A DNA stretch of 64,000 bases from Dechloromonas sp. GTDB lineage: Bacteria; Pseudomonadota; Gammaproteobacteria; Burkholderiales; Rhodocyclaceae. Of the stretch, positions 34,010 to 42,779 are shown piece after piece. Below the pieces are notes generated by a model, which ran no database searches, was not told where the DNA came from, and saw nothing but the letters and a program-made list of their open reading frames with translations. The DNA lies in the NCBI GenBank assembly GCA_011391255.1, contig JAABQV010000005.1, forward strand, positions 109,103 through 173,102. The letters run 5' to 3'. The position numbers were made by a program, and so were the translations under genes. How positions within the stretch are numbered: the first letter of the stretch is position 1; each line of letters starts with the position of its first letter.

Positions 34010-37000
34010 ATGCCGGCGAGCGCAATCTCCCATTCAGAACGTAGTCCTGACGACGCCTTTGACTGGCACGCCTTTGCTCACCGTCTCTCGCATGTCCTGC
34101 CGGCGCAAGCGCCGATTCGCGACTTCGTTCATCACAACACCCTGCATGGTTTGCAACATTTGCCATTTCATCAGGCTTTGGCGACAGCACGACAGCGTTT
34201 GGGTGTTCAACCCTGGTGGCCGTCTTCCACCTATCGCAAACTCCTGGCCGAAGGGCGCATCTCGATCAGCGATCTTGATGCCGCGATTCGCAGCATCTGC
34301 CTGATTGATCCCACCCCCGCCCCGGACGAGATACTTCTCTCAACATCGGCCGGTGACATTTCCCGTCTCGCGGTGATTCGTGCGGCGCTGATTCATGATG
34401 TAGAGGCCTTGTCGGTCGCCAGGCTCGATTGGGAGGAGCGTCAACTCTCCAGCGATGCCGCAGCGCTTTGGGTCGCTTGCAAAAGTAGCGGGACAATGCC
34501 AACTCCTCCAGTTCGGGCGGATATTCAGAACCTGCTGGATCGCCTCGGAGCCTCGTGGACCCTCCGCGACCTGCTGCTCACCCTGTCCGGCGAAGACTTA
34601 CTCGAGTCCTTTCGTGCGCCCCTGCTCAGGTTGGCCGGCACCCATCTTGATCAGGGCTTGGCGGCCTGGCATAACCCCCTCCGTGCACAGGGTTTCTGGA
34701 AGGTCTGGCGACAAACGGCGAGCCAGGATGCCAGTTGGACGCTTGATCTGCTTCCCGAATCGCGCAACGAAATGGCGCTTCTACCGGAATCAGCACGCGA
34801 AGCGATTGCCTCTGAGCTGGCGTTCCGGGAGCTTCCTGATGCGCTCCATGCCGACTACCTCGAACGATTGGCACTTGAAATTCCCGGCTGGGGCGGGATG
34901 TTCCTCTGGCGTGATGAGCATCCCGACTACCGCGACGCCCATGGTGTCACCGCCGCGATCGTCGACTGGCTGGCCGTCAGGCTCGTACTGGAAAGGCTGG
35001 CTGCTCAGGAGTTGGCGCGGCGGCTCTGGAATATCAGCCCGACGCCCGGCGCACTAAAGCATTACTTCTCGAATCACGATGAAGAGCTCCAGGTTCGCCT
35101 CGCCGTGCTGCAGGACGGTGTTCCGGAAACATTGGCGGCGCGCGCCTTTTCGTTAATTCAGAATTGTCGTGAGGAAGTTCCGGTGAGCTCGGCGCTGTGG
35201 TCTGAGCAGGCTTCCGTCTGGCAATCCTGCCTTCCTGGCCTGGTCTTACGCCAGCAGCACGCCTGCCATCACTGGCCAATTTTCCGGCTTATTCAGGCGT
35301 TGACCGCAACAGGGCATTTGGATCATGTTGCGGTCAACGATGAATTACCCGCAATTTTTTCCAGACTTGAAGACCTCTTGGTTTGGTTGAACGAAGATCG
35401 GGTTGGCCATTTGTGGCTGTGTGCTTACGAACGCCATTACCGAGAACAGATTTTTGCGGCTCTGGCGGCTAATCATGGGCGGGTTTCAGCGGCAGTTCAG
35501 CCTGCAGCACAGTTGGTTTTCTGCATGGATGACCGCGAAGAAGGGTTTCGCCGCCATCTTGAAGAGACGGCACCGACGCTTGAAACTTTCGGTGCCGCTG
35601 CGCATTACAACGTCTTTATCCACTGGCAAGGGCTGTACGACAAAGCCAGCAGCGCCCTTTGCCCTGTCGTGCCGGTGGTGGTGAAACCCTCGCATCGGAT
35701 TGATGAACTGCTTCGCCCCGATGCTGAAAGTGATGCCGCCCACCAAATTCAGCTCAACCGACAGCATGCCGAAGAGCGGCGGCGTTACAGTTTGTTCGAG
35801 GGCTCACGTTTTGACCTGCTGGCATCCCCTTTGGCGACGTGGGTAGGGGCATTGGTCGCGATGCCGGCGCTTTGGGTGCGCAGCTTTTTGCCTCGGTGGC
35901 TGGCTCCACGCGGGCACGACGTCCGAACCCGGATTGCGCCCCTTGCCGGGCATGCAGTCGCCTCGCAGCTCGCCACGCCAGAACAACCACGCTCCGGATT
36001 TACTCCCGGCGAGGCCGCCGACCGTCTGCAGACTTTTCTCACCAACATTGGTCTCAGCGACAAATTCGCGCCATTGGTGGTTATCGTCGGGCATGGCTCG
36101 AGCAGTGAGAATAATCCGCATCTCTCGGCCTACGATTGCGGTGCTTGTTCTGGCCGGCATAGCGGCCCGAATGCCCGTTTGATGGCATCCTTCGGTAATT
36201 TGCCTGAAGTGCGAATAATGCTGAGTGAGCGCGGTATCGCCATTCCCGATCAGACTCATTTTCTGGGTGCGGAACATAACACCTGTGACGACAGCATTGT
36301 CTGGTATGACCTTGAGGACTTGCCGGAGGCTTTGCGCTCCGCTCACGCCGAACTCGATGTCCAGCTGCAAACGGCCGCCTCGAAACACGCCGAAGAACGT
36401 TGTCGCCGGCTCTATTCGGCGCCGCTTCGCCCTGGTGCTGAGAAAGCTCAGAATCACGTCAATGGTCGGCGCTATGACTTTTCGCAACCTCGTCCTGAGC
36501 TCGGTCACGTTACCAATGCCTGCGCATTTTTCGGTCGAAGAACAATGAGTCGAGGCGTATTCTTTGACCGCCGGGCTTTTTTGATTTCATATGATCCGCT
36601 CACCGATATTGACCCCGATCTTAACGCCGAGGGTAAAGTGCTGGAGCGCTTGCTGGCCGCCAATGGCCCCGTTGGCGCCGGGATCAGCCTCGAATATTTT
36701 TTCTCGACCGTAGACAATGATCGCTTTGGCTGTGGCAGCAAGATCACCCATAACGTCACCGGCCTTTTCGGCGTCATGGAAGGCGCCGCCTCCGATCTTC
36801 GCACGGGGCTGCCCAAACAGATGATCGAGATCCACGAACCAATGCGTCTGCTTGTCGTGGTCGAAGCCAGTATCGAGCGGCTGACCGCCATCTATCAACG
36901 TCAGGCTGGCCTGCGCGAACTGGTCGGCAATCGCTGGCTGACCTTGGCAGCCAAGGATCCGGATTCGGCGCAAATCCAGCTTTTTGACCCGCTTACCGGT

Positions 37001-37129
37001 TGGGCGGTGTGGATTGGCGATGGCTGGACGCCTAATGTTGTGGCGTCTTCGGTGGATTGGTTTGGCGGCGAACGCGAACCACTGGCCCCTGTCTTGCTGG
37101 CGCCGGAAAGTACGGAGATGCCGAGATGA
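34010..37129 (+). CDS. dabA: Inorganic carbon transporter subunit DabA (DUF2309)
   Basis: A 1039-residue protein of the DUF2309/UPF0753 family. It holds a beta-carbonic-anhydrase-like zinc site: C505 and D507 in QLVFCMDDREEG, H695 in VIVGHGSSSENNP, and C710 in LSAYDCGAC. Spacings (2 and 15 residues) match those of characterised DabA. The complex hydrates CO2 to bicarbonate in the cytoplasm, driven by ion flow through its membrane partner. The start at 34010 is just after the stop of the upstream gene; the open frame extends further back within that gene. It overlaps the next gene by 4 bp. Confidence 0.93.
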   Translation: MPASAISHSERSPDDAFDWHAFAHRLSHVLPAQAPIRDFVHHNTLHGLQHLPFHQALATARQRLGVQPWWPSSTYRKLLAEGRISISDLDAAIRSICLIDPTPAPDEILLSTSAGDISRLAVIRAALIHDVEALSVARLDWEERQLSSDAAALWVACKSSGTMPTPPVRADIQNLLDRLGASWTLRDLLLTLSGEDLLESFRAPLLRLAGTHLDQGLAAWHNPLRAQGFWKVWRQTASQDASWTLDLLPESRNEMALLPESAREAIASELAFRELPDALHADYLERLALEIPGWGGMFLWRDEHPDYRDAHGVTAAIVDWLAVRLVLERLAAQELARRLWNISPTPGALKHYFSNHDEELQVRLAVLQDGVPETLAARAFSLIQNCREEVPVSSALWSEQASVWQSCLPGLVLRQQHACHHWPIFRLIQALTATGHLDHVAVNDELPAIFSRLEDLLVWLNEDRVGHLWLCAYERHYREQIFAALAANHGRVSAAVQPAAQLVFCMDDREEGFRRHLEETAPTLETFGAAAHYNVFIHWQGLYDKASSALCPVVPVVVKPSHRIDELLRPDAESDAAHQIQLNRQHAEERRRYSLFEGSRFDLLASPLATWVGALVAMPALWVRSFLPRWLAPRGHDVRTRIAPLAGHAVASQLATPEQPRSGFTPGEAADRLQTFLTNIGLSDKFAPLVVIVGHGSSSENNPHLSAYDCGACSGRHSGPNARLMASFGNLPEVRIMLSERGIAIPDQTHFLGAEHNTCDDSIVWYDLEDLPEALRSAHAELDVQLQTAASKHAEERCRRLYSAPLRPGAEKAQNHVNGRRYDFSQPRPELGHVTNACAFFGRRTMSRGVFFDRRAFLISYDPLTDIDPDLNAEGKVLERLLAANGPVGAGISLEYFFSTVDNDRFGCGSKITHNVTGLFGVMEGAASDLRTGLPKQMIEIHEPMRLLVVVEASIERLTAIYQRQAGLRELVGNRWLTLAAKDPDSAQIQLFDPLTGWAVWIGDGWTPNVVASSVDWFGGEREPLAPVLLAPESTEMPR

Positions 37130-38688
37130 GTACCGAACTGCTCCATGCCGTTTTGCATACCGCTAGCGTCCTGCCATTGATTCCACTGGTCGCGGCAGCG
37201 GGGATTGCCGTTCAGCAACTCGGCAGTCAGCCGGCCACCTCGCTCGCCGAGGCCGATCACCGTGAGCCGGCGGCTGCACGTATTGCCCTTGGCGCCACGG
37301 CGCTGGTCTTGATCCTCATTTTGCTGATCGACGCCGCCGCTATCGGGTCTTTGATTTTTGGTTACCATCTGCCCAGCTCGATTTTGCTGGGAACCTTTTT
37401 TTCCAGTGGCGACCATGTCATTCCCTATGTGCTGACATTCGATAGTCTAAGCCTGCCGGTGGGTACGATCGTGGCCTTTGTTGCCCTGATTACACTGCGT
37501 TTTTCACGCCAGTACTTGCACCGTGAAGCAGGTTTTCAGCGTTTCTTCATGGTCGTCTGCATTTTCCTGTCGGGGATGTTATTTGTCGTTTTTTCCGGCA
37601 ACGCTGTTCTTGCCTTTATCGGCTGGGAGCTCGCCGGCGTCAGTTCCTATTTATTGATCGGCTTCGCTTATGAACGCCACACGGCAACCCGCAACGCCCA
37701 GTTTGCTTTTGTGACTAACCGGATTGGCGATGCCGGTTTTATGGTTGCCATCGCCATCAGCCTGATTTACATCGGTGGCGTTGGCTGGCATGAGATTGGT
37801 CAACATCACGAAGCCCTGATCTCCCGTTTGGCGGCGCTCGGTTTTGTCACCGCTGCTTTGGTCAAGTCAGCACAATGGCCGTTTGGTGCATGGATTGGCC
37901 GAGCTCTCGAAGGCCCGACGCCCTCATCTGCCATTTTTTACGGTGCAGTGATGGTTCATGCCGGCATCTTTCTTTTAATTCGCCTTGAACCCCTGCTGTT
38001 GCAAGTGCCTGATCTGATGATTTTGCTGATTTTTATTGGTCTTGTTACAGCGGTTCTCTCCTGGTTGACCGCGTTGACACAGACTGACATCAAGTCGGCT
38101 CTGCTTTTTGCTACCCTCAGCCAGACCGGATTGATGCTGGCCGCTTGTGGCTTCGGCTTTTTCCGCCTGGCGCTCGCGCATCTCTGCGCCCATATGCTTT
38201 GGCGGGCTTATCAATTCCTTCGTGCCCCCGCTATCCTGGCTTTGAGCGGCCGCCCAGCGCCGCCGCCCGCTGCATGGCTGAGTAGCCGAGCCTGGCTGCA
38301 TACGGCTGCGCTGCAACGCTTTTGGATTGACTCTCTCTCGCAAATCGCCGTGATGCGGCCCTTCAGTCAGTTGGCGCGTGATGCCCGATCACTGGAAGAG
38401 CGCTTCATCGCTTCAATTTCCGGCGCCCCGCAAGCCCCGGCGCTGATTCCCTCGCCGGCACCGCTTGATCCTCTCATACAGAGTCCCGGTACGGTAGGGC
38501 GCCTGCTTTATGCCTTGTCCAACCACTTGTTGGCGCTGGAGTCACGCCTTGCCCTGCAGGGCGGCGATACCCAGGCTCGTCGTATCTTCCTCCTTGCCGG
38601 AGATTATTTCCGGCAGGCAGAAAACCTGATTGAGCACCCGCGCTACCTGATAATTCTTGTCATGCTAACTTTTGTGGTGATTTTGTGA
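37126..38688 (+). CDS. dabB: DabB-type NuoL-like membrane subunit
   Basis: A 520-residue member of the NuoL/antiporter family, the usual membrane partner of DabA. Features: VVFSGNAVLAFIGWELAGVSSYLLIGFAYER (conserved Glu), FVTNRIGDAGFMVAI, KSAQWPFGAWIGRALEGPTPSSAIFYGAVMVHAGIFLL and KSALLFATLSQTGLMLAACG. It is shorter than a true NuoL and ends in a single C-terminal hydrophobic helix. Coupled to dabA by an ATGA overlap, and to the next gene by a GTGA overlap. Confidence 0.88.
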   Translation: MSTELLHAVLHTASVLPLIPLVAAAGIAVQQLGSQPATSLAEADHREPAAARIALGATALVLILILLIDAAAIGSLIFGYHLPSSILLGTFFSSGDHVIPYVLTFDSLSLPVGTIVAFVALITLRFSRQYLHREAGFQRFFMVVCIFLSGMLFVVFSGNAVLAFIGWELAGVSSYLLIGFAYERHTATRNAQFAFVTNRIGDAGFMVAIAISLIYIGGVGWHEIGQHHEALISRLAALGFVTAALVKSAQWPFGAWIGRALEGPTPSSAIFYGAVMVHAGIFLLIRLEPLLLQVPDLMILLIFIGLVTAVLSWLTALTQTDIKSALLFATLSQTGLMLAACGFGFFRLALAHLCAHMLWRAYQFLRAPAILALSGRPAPPPAAWLSSRAWLHTAALQRFWIDSLSQIAVMRPFSQLARDARSLEERFIASISGAPQAPALIPSPAPLDPLIQSPGTVGRLLYALSNHLLALESRLALQGGDTQARRIFLLAGDYFRQAENLIEHPRYLIILVMLTFVVIL

Positions 38689-40229
38689 GTGCTCTTGCCA
38701 CCCTCCAAGCGCTGCCGCCGATGAACGAGATCAGTTGGTCCAGTCAGGCAAGTTTGCCCCTCCTTTTTCTTTTGCAGACTGTGCCTGCCGTAGGTGCCTT
38801 ACTGCTCTGGAGAATGGGTGAGAGCCGCAGCGCTATCCTTGTGGGACGACTGTTGGCCGGCGTCGTTATGCTCCTCGCTATCGCGCTCTACCTAGTTACT
38901 GACATCAACTCGGCGAGCTTGCAGATGAGCGAACGCTTGCCCTTCATTGGTTATCACGTTGCGGCCGATGGCATTACTGTCTTGTTTGTCCTTGTCGGCG
39001 CTTTCATCGTACTGCTTACTGCGCTCTACGGGTTGGTGCGAGGGCTCAGTAGCACTGGACGACTGCTGGCGACGGTTCTCGCCGTCGAGTCTGCATTGAT
39101 GGTCAATCTGCTGACGATCAATCTGCTCTGGTTCGCAGCGGCCTCGGCAGTCGAGCTTTTTCTGATCGGCCATTTGATCGCCCATTGGGCCACTTCAACC
39201 GAAGAAAACCGCAATCTGGCGATCTCCCGCTTCCTGCAGTTTCAGATCTTCGGCTGGTGTCTGCTGGTCGCTGGTTTTGTCGTGGTGGCTTGGAACTACG
39301 CCGATGCTACCGGTGGGCAATGGAGCTTCGATTTGGTCGATCTTGCCGGCCATCCACCTCCCGGCAAGTTCCAGACCGTTGCGTTTTTCTTGATGTTCTA
39401 CGGCCTTGCCGTACGTACGCCGCTCTTTCCGCTGCATGGCTGGCTGCCGCCCGTTGTTCATCGGGGTACCGTGGCCGTTGCGCCGGGGCTTCTGCTTGGG
39501 GTCAAGGTTGGTATTTACGGGATCATCCGTTTTGTTTTGCCGCTCACCCCGGATGCGGTCGTCGACTGGCAGTACTACATTGTCGGCTTTGCCATGTTCG
39601 GCGTTTTCTTCACAGCGATCCTCGCCTTCCTGCAAACCAACCTGCGTCGCCTGCTCTCATTTGCCGTCGTCAGTCACACCAGCCTGATCGTTATCGGATT
39701 GTTCACCTTGGATCCCGTCGGCATTCAGGGGGCGATCATGCTTTCGGTCAACTTTGGCCTTGCGGTTACCGTCATGTTATTCATGGTGGGCTTTGTCTTC
39801 CGGCGCACCGGGACAACCGATCTCGACCGCTTGGGTGGGCTTTTCGAGCGGATCCCGTTCCTTTCCTTCGTTTTCTTTGTTGGCGGTATCTCGGTTATCG
39901 GCATGCCGGGAACGCCAGGTTTTGATGCCGCGCACTTGGTACTTGAAGCCGCCATTGCGCAGTTCGGTGCCCTTCCAACCATTGCCACCGCGCTGGGCAA
40001 CGTGGTTGCCGCCGGATTTCTGCTTTGGGCGTTTCAGCGCTCCTTTCTGGCGCCGGCGGCGGCCGGTGCCAAGAACGTCGAGCGAACGCTGCCGATGGAA
40101 ACGCTGGTCGCCAGTGTCGCTCTCTCCGCTCTGCTAATCACTGGTTTTTATTCCGAGCCCTGGTTGCGTTTGACCGATGCCGCCACGCAAGCTATCGGTA
40201 ATACCTTCGGTAATAGCGGAGGGCACTGA
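38685..40229 (+). CDS. NuoM-like antiporter subunit (Dab cluster, subunit 3)
   Basis: A 514-residue membrane protein with a GTG start inside the dabB stop. The antiporter core is visible (AVRTPLFPLHGWLPPVVHRGTVAVAPGLLLGVKVGIYGIIRF and LLSFAVVSHTSLIVIGLF), and GMPGTPGFDAAH matches NuoM. At the usual proton-path position it has AASAVELFLIGH, keeping the Glu. An internal ATG 12 codons in (MNEISW) is an alternative start. Not a canonical complex I subunit: no nuo neighbours are present. Confidence 0.83.
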   Translation: MSALATLQALPPMNEISWSSQASLPLLFLLQTVPAVGALLLWRMGESRSAILVGRLLAGVVMLLAIALYLVTDINSASLQMSERLPFIGYHVAADGITVLFVLVGAFIVLLTALYGLVRGLSSTGRLLATVLAVESALMVNLLTINLLWFAAASAVELFLIGHLIAHWATSTEENRNLAISRFLQFQIFGWCLLVAGFVVVAWNYADATGGQWSFDLVDLAGHPPPGKFQTVAFFLMFYGLAVRTPLFPLHGWLPPVVHRGTVAVAPGLLLGVKVGIYGIIRFVLPLTPDAVVDWQYYIVGFAMFGVFFTAILAFLQTNLRRLLSFAVVSHTSLIVIGLFTLDPVGIQGAIMLSVNFGLAVTVMLFMVGFVFRRTGTTDLDRLGGLFERIPFLSFVFFVGGISVIGMPGTPGFDAAHLVLEAAIAQFGALPTIATALGNVVAAGFLLWAFQRSFLAPAAAGAKNVERTLPMETLVASVALSALLITGFYSEPWLRLTDAATQAIGNTFGNSGGH

Positions 40230-41695
40230 TGGACATTCTGATAACACTGCCGCTTCTCACCATGCTGGTCGTCCTGCCGATCATTGGCGGTCTCATCACT
40301 TTGTTGCTGCCGGCAAGACTTACGACCCTCATCGCCCGCGTGGTCGGGGTCCTTGGCCTGCTGATCTCGTTCTCTGTGCTGGCTGTTTTTGATCCGGGTC
40401 TTGGTTCTTTTCAGTTAATTGACGAAGCCCTTTGGATGCCCGGAATCCAGATTTATTTCCGACTGGGGGTCGATGGCATTTCGGTGCTCTTTCTGCCGGC
40501 TACCCAGATTTTGTTCTGCGCCGTCTATTTTTTGGAACGTGAAGACAAGCCTGATGCCCCGCTTCGCAGCGCCTTGTTGATGTTGTTTCATGCCGCCACT
40601 CTCGGTATTTTCTGTGCTCTCGATGGCGTCTTGTTCTTCATGTTCTGGGAGTTGGCGCTGCTGCCGACCTATTTTCTGGTCAGCCGCTGGGGTCTGGGAG
40701 CGCTGCGCCGCGAGGCCGCTACCCAATATATCCTGACCATGTTGCTGGCCGGCATTCCGATAATGGCAGCCTTTTTACTCCTGGCCAGCCAGATGCCAGG
40801 GGGCAGCAGCTTCGATCTGCGCGACTGGCTGGCTCACCCCCTCAGCCGCCCGCAGCAAACCGTGGTTTTTCTACTGATGCTGCTCGGTTTTGGATTCAAG
40901 ATTCCGCTCTTTCCACTGCATAACTGGCTACCGGTGATGGCTAACGAAGGCACCGCGGGCGTCCTGGCGATTGTGGCCGGCCTCAAAATAGGCGTCTTTG
41001 CTTTGCTGCGCCTGGCCATTCCTCTTGCGCCGCAAGCCGCTCTCGATCTGCACTGGCTACTCGCTGGTTTAGGTACAGCCGGTTTGTTGTTCGGTGCTGC
41101 AGCCGCGTTGGCGCAAACCAATCTGCGCTCCATGCTTGCTTATTCCAGCCTTTCCCATGTCAGCATGGTTGTGCTGGGGATTGCCTCATTTAACCTGGCG
41201 GGAATTCAGGGTTCGGTATTCCAATTGCTTAACTTCAGCCTGATTTCGGGCGGACTCTTTCTAATGATCGGGGCGTTGCATCGCCGTACCGGCACCAATG
41301 AAGTCGGACAACTCGGGGGCGCCGCCAAACGTATGCCCTGGATGGCCAGCTTCGTTCTTTTGTTTGGTTTGGCTGGCATGGGTATCCCGGGCACCAGTGG
41401 ATTTCCAGCAGAACTGACGATTTTTCTGGCGGTCTTCACCAAACATGCAGGTGCCGCACTGGCGGTGCTTGTCGGGGCGGCTGTTGCGGCAGCAGCCTTT
41501 CTGAGCCTTTACCGGCAGGCTTTTTTTGGGCCGGCAATAGCCCCGGCAATGAACGATGTGCTTGACCTTGACCGGCCCGAACGATCGGTCGCCCTGGTGT
41601 TCGGCGTGATCATCGTGTTCTTTGGGCTTTTCCCGCAGATCATCATGGACGCCATCAATGCTTCAACCCACCTTTGGGTCGCCAGATTGCGATGA
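40229..41695 (+). CDS. NuoM-like antiporter subunit (Dab cluster, subunit 4)
   Basis: A 488-residue membrane protein, the most NuoM-like of the set: FFMFWELALLPTYFLVSRWG (Glu), GFKIPLFPLHNWLPVMANEGTAGVLAIVAGLKIGVFALLR, NLRSMLAYSSLSHVSMVVLGI, and GMGIPGTSGFPAELTIF. Its start overlaps the upstream stop by one base. It closes the five-gene cluster. A paralogous pair of NuoM-like subunits beside DabB suggests more than one ion channel per DabA complex, or two alternative assemblies. Confidence 0.85.
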   Translation: MDILITLPLLTMLVVLPIIGGLITLLLPARLTTLIARVVGVLGLLISFSVLAVFDPGLGSFQLIDEALWMPGIQIYFRLGVDGISVLFLPATQILFCAVYFLEREDKPDAPLRSALLMLFHAATLGIFCALDGVLFFMFWELALLPTYFLVSRWGLGALRREAATQYILTMLLAGIPIMAAFLLLASQMPGGSSFDLRDWLAHPLSRPQQTVVFLLMLLGFGFKIPLFPLHNWLPVMANEGTAGVLAIVAGLKIGVFALLRLAIPLAPQAALDLHWLLAGLGTAGLLFGAAAALAQTNLRSMLAYSSLSHVSMVVLGIASFNLAGIQGSVFQLLNFSLISGGLFLMIGALHRRTGTNEVGQLGGAAKRMPWMASFVLLFGLAGMGIPGTSGFPAELTIFLAVFTKHAGAALAVLVGAAVAAAAFLSLYRQAFFGPAIAPAMNDVLDLDRPERSVALVFGVIIVFFGLFPQIIMDAINASTHLWVARLR

Positions 41696-41836
41696 AATAT
41701 CTCCCGACTCCTGCTTTTGCCAGGCTCGTTCGGGATTTAGATGATCGACCTTGTTGAGGAAATCCTTAATCGAATGTTTCGACTCGAATTAAATTTACTG
41801 CGCACAACCTTGGAATATTAGAGTTCTCTAAAAGAT

Positions 41837-41903
41837 AACCCCATTGGGCTATCCGCTTTACCCGTCAAGGGTATGGACGAAACCGGGCACTACGTTCTTA
41901 ATT
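41837..41903 (+). promoter_or_regulatory. tusA promoter region with tandem GGGTTAT-like sites
   Basis: AACCC, CATT, GGGCTAT (41837-41852) and TACCC, GTCAA, GGGTAT (41859-41874), with the GGG triplets 23 bp apart. A weak -10, TTAATT, lies at 41898-41903. The arrangement resembles the dsrA promoter. The 279-base gap 41696-41974 otherwise shows no gene. Confidence 0.5.
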
Positions 41904-41974
41904 GCATGTTAGTAGTTTCTTATTGTTTTTTTGCTTTTCAGATAAACCTTTCACCAATGTTTGGGAGATAAACC

Positions 41975-42202
41975 ATGAATTTCGACAAAGAATTTGATGC
42001 CAGCGGCCTTTCTTGCCCGCTACCGATCGTCAAAACCAAAAAATCACTGGCCGACATGGCAAGTGGTCAGGTGCTCAAAGTCATTGCGACCGATTGCGGC
42101 GCTGTCAAGGATATGCAGGCTTTTGCTGACCAAACCGGTAACACGCTGATGTCTTCATCTGAAGAGGGTGGCAAATACATCTTCTTCATGAAGAAAAAAT
42201 AA
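41975..42202 (+). CDS. tusA: TusA family sulfur carrier
   Basis: A 75-residue sulfurtransferase carrier protein. The persulfide-bearing cysteine is C14 in the signature SGLSCPLPIVKTKKSL; the fold then continues with GQVLKVIATDCGAVKDMQAFADQTGN. In sulfur oxidisers TusA takes sulfane sulfur from rhodanese or other donors and hands it to DsrEFH. It is full length. Its neighbours are a DsrE2-like gene 33 bases downstream and a FadL-type porin, so it belongs to a cytoplasmic sulfur-transfer unit. Confidence 0.93.
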   Translation: MNFDKEFDASGLSCPLPIVKTKKSLADMASGQVLKVIATDCGAVKDMQAFADQTGNTLMSSSEEGGKYIFFMKKK

Positions 42203-42235
42203 GCGTAGTTTGAATTCGAGAGTAGAGGAGACAAC

Positions 42236-42703
42236 ATGACAAAAAAGATGGCGATTATCGCCACCAAAGGCACTCTGGATATGGCTTACCCGCCATTTAT
42301 CCTGGCCTCAACCGCAGCTGCACTGGGTTACGACGTGCAGATTTTCTTCACGTTTTACGGCCTGCAACTGCTGCGCAAGGATCTCTCGAATGTGATGATC
42401 AGCCCCTTGGCCAACCCGGCCATGCCAATGCCTGTGCCAATGCCGGTGATGGTGCAAATGCTGCCAGGGATGGAAAGCATGGCCACCATGATGATGAAGC
42501 AGAAGTTGAAAAAGCACGGTGTGGCGACTTTGGAAGAGTTGCGCGACCTTTGCCTTGAAGCTGACGTCAAGTTCGTTGCCTGCCAGATGACGGTTGATCT
42601 TTTTGAGTTCGACAAGAGCGAATTCATCTCCGATGTTGAATATGGCGGCGCCGCAATGTTCTTTGGCTTTGCCGGCGAGACTGATATCTGTCTGTTCGTG
42701 TAA
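42236..42703 (+). CDS. DsrE2-like protein (DsrE/F/H superfamily)
   Basis: A 155-residue DsrE/F-like protein (MTKKMAIIATKGTLDMAYPPFILASTAAALGYDVQIFFTFYGLQLL). Between the first and second half it carries a Met/Pro-rich hydrophobic stretch (PANPAMPMPVPMPVMVQMLPG region, about 60-80), as in the DsrE2 group. Candidate sulfur-binding cysteines are C116 (VKFVACQMTV) and C106. tusA-dsrE2 pairs are common in sulfur oxidisers, where they are thought to move persulfide sulfur; the exact role of DsrE2 is not settled. The start follows GAGGAG. Confidence 0.87.
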   Translation: MTKKMAIIATKGTLDMAYPPFILASTAAALGYDVQIFFTFYGLQLLRKDLSNVMISPLANPAMPMPVPMPVMVQMLPGMESMATMMMKQKLKKHGVATLEELRDLCLEADVKFVACQMTVDLFEFDKSEFISDVEYGGAAMFFGFAGETDICLFV

Positions 42704-42779
42704 AGTTGCGTAAGTTACAGAGCGTTACATGCCAATGAAATTTGGCCAAATTTTTGAAGTAAAGAGGGGGAAATACCAC

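Noticed and set aside
32557..41695. A respiratory complex I (nuo) or Mrp antiporter operon
   Set aside because: No hydrophilic Nuo subunits and no small Mrp subunits are present, and dabA is embedded in the cluster.
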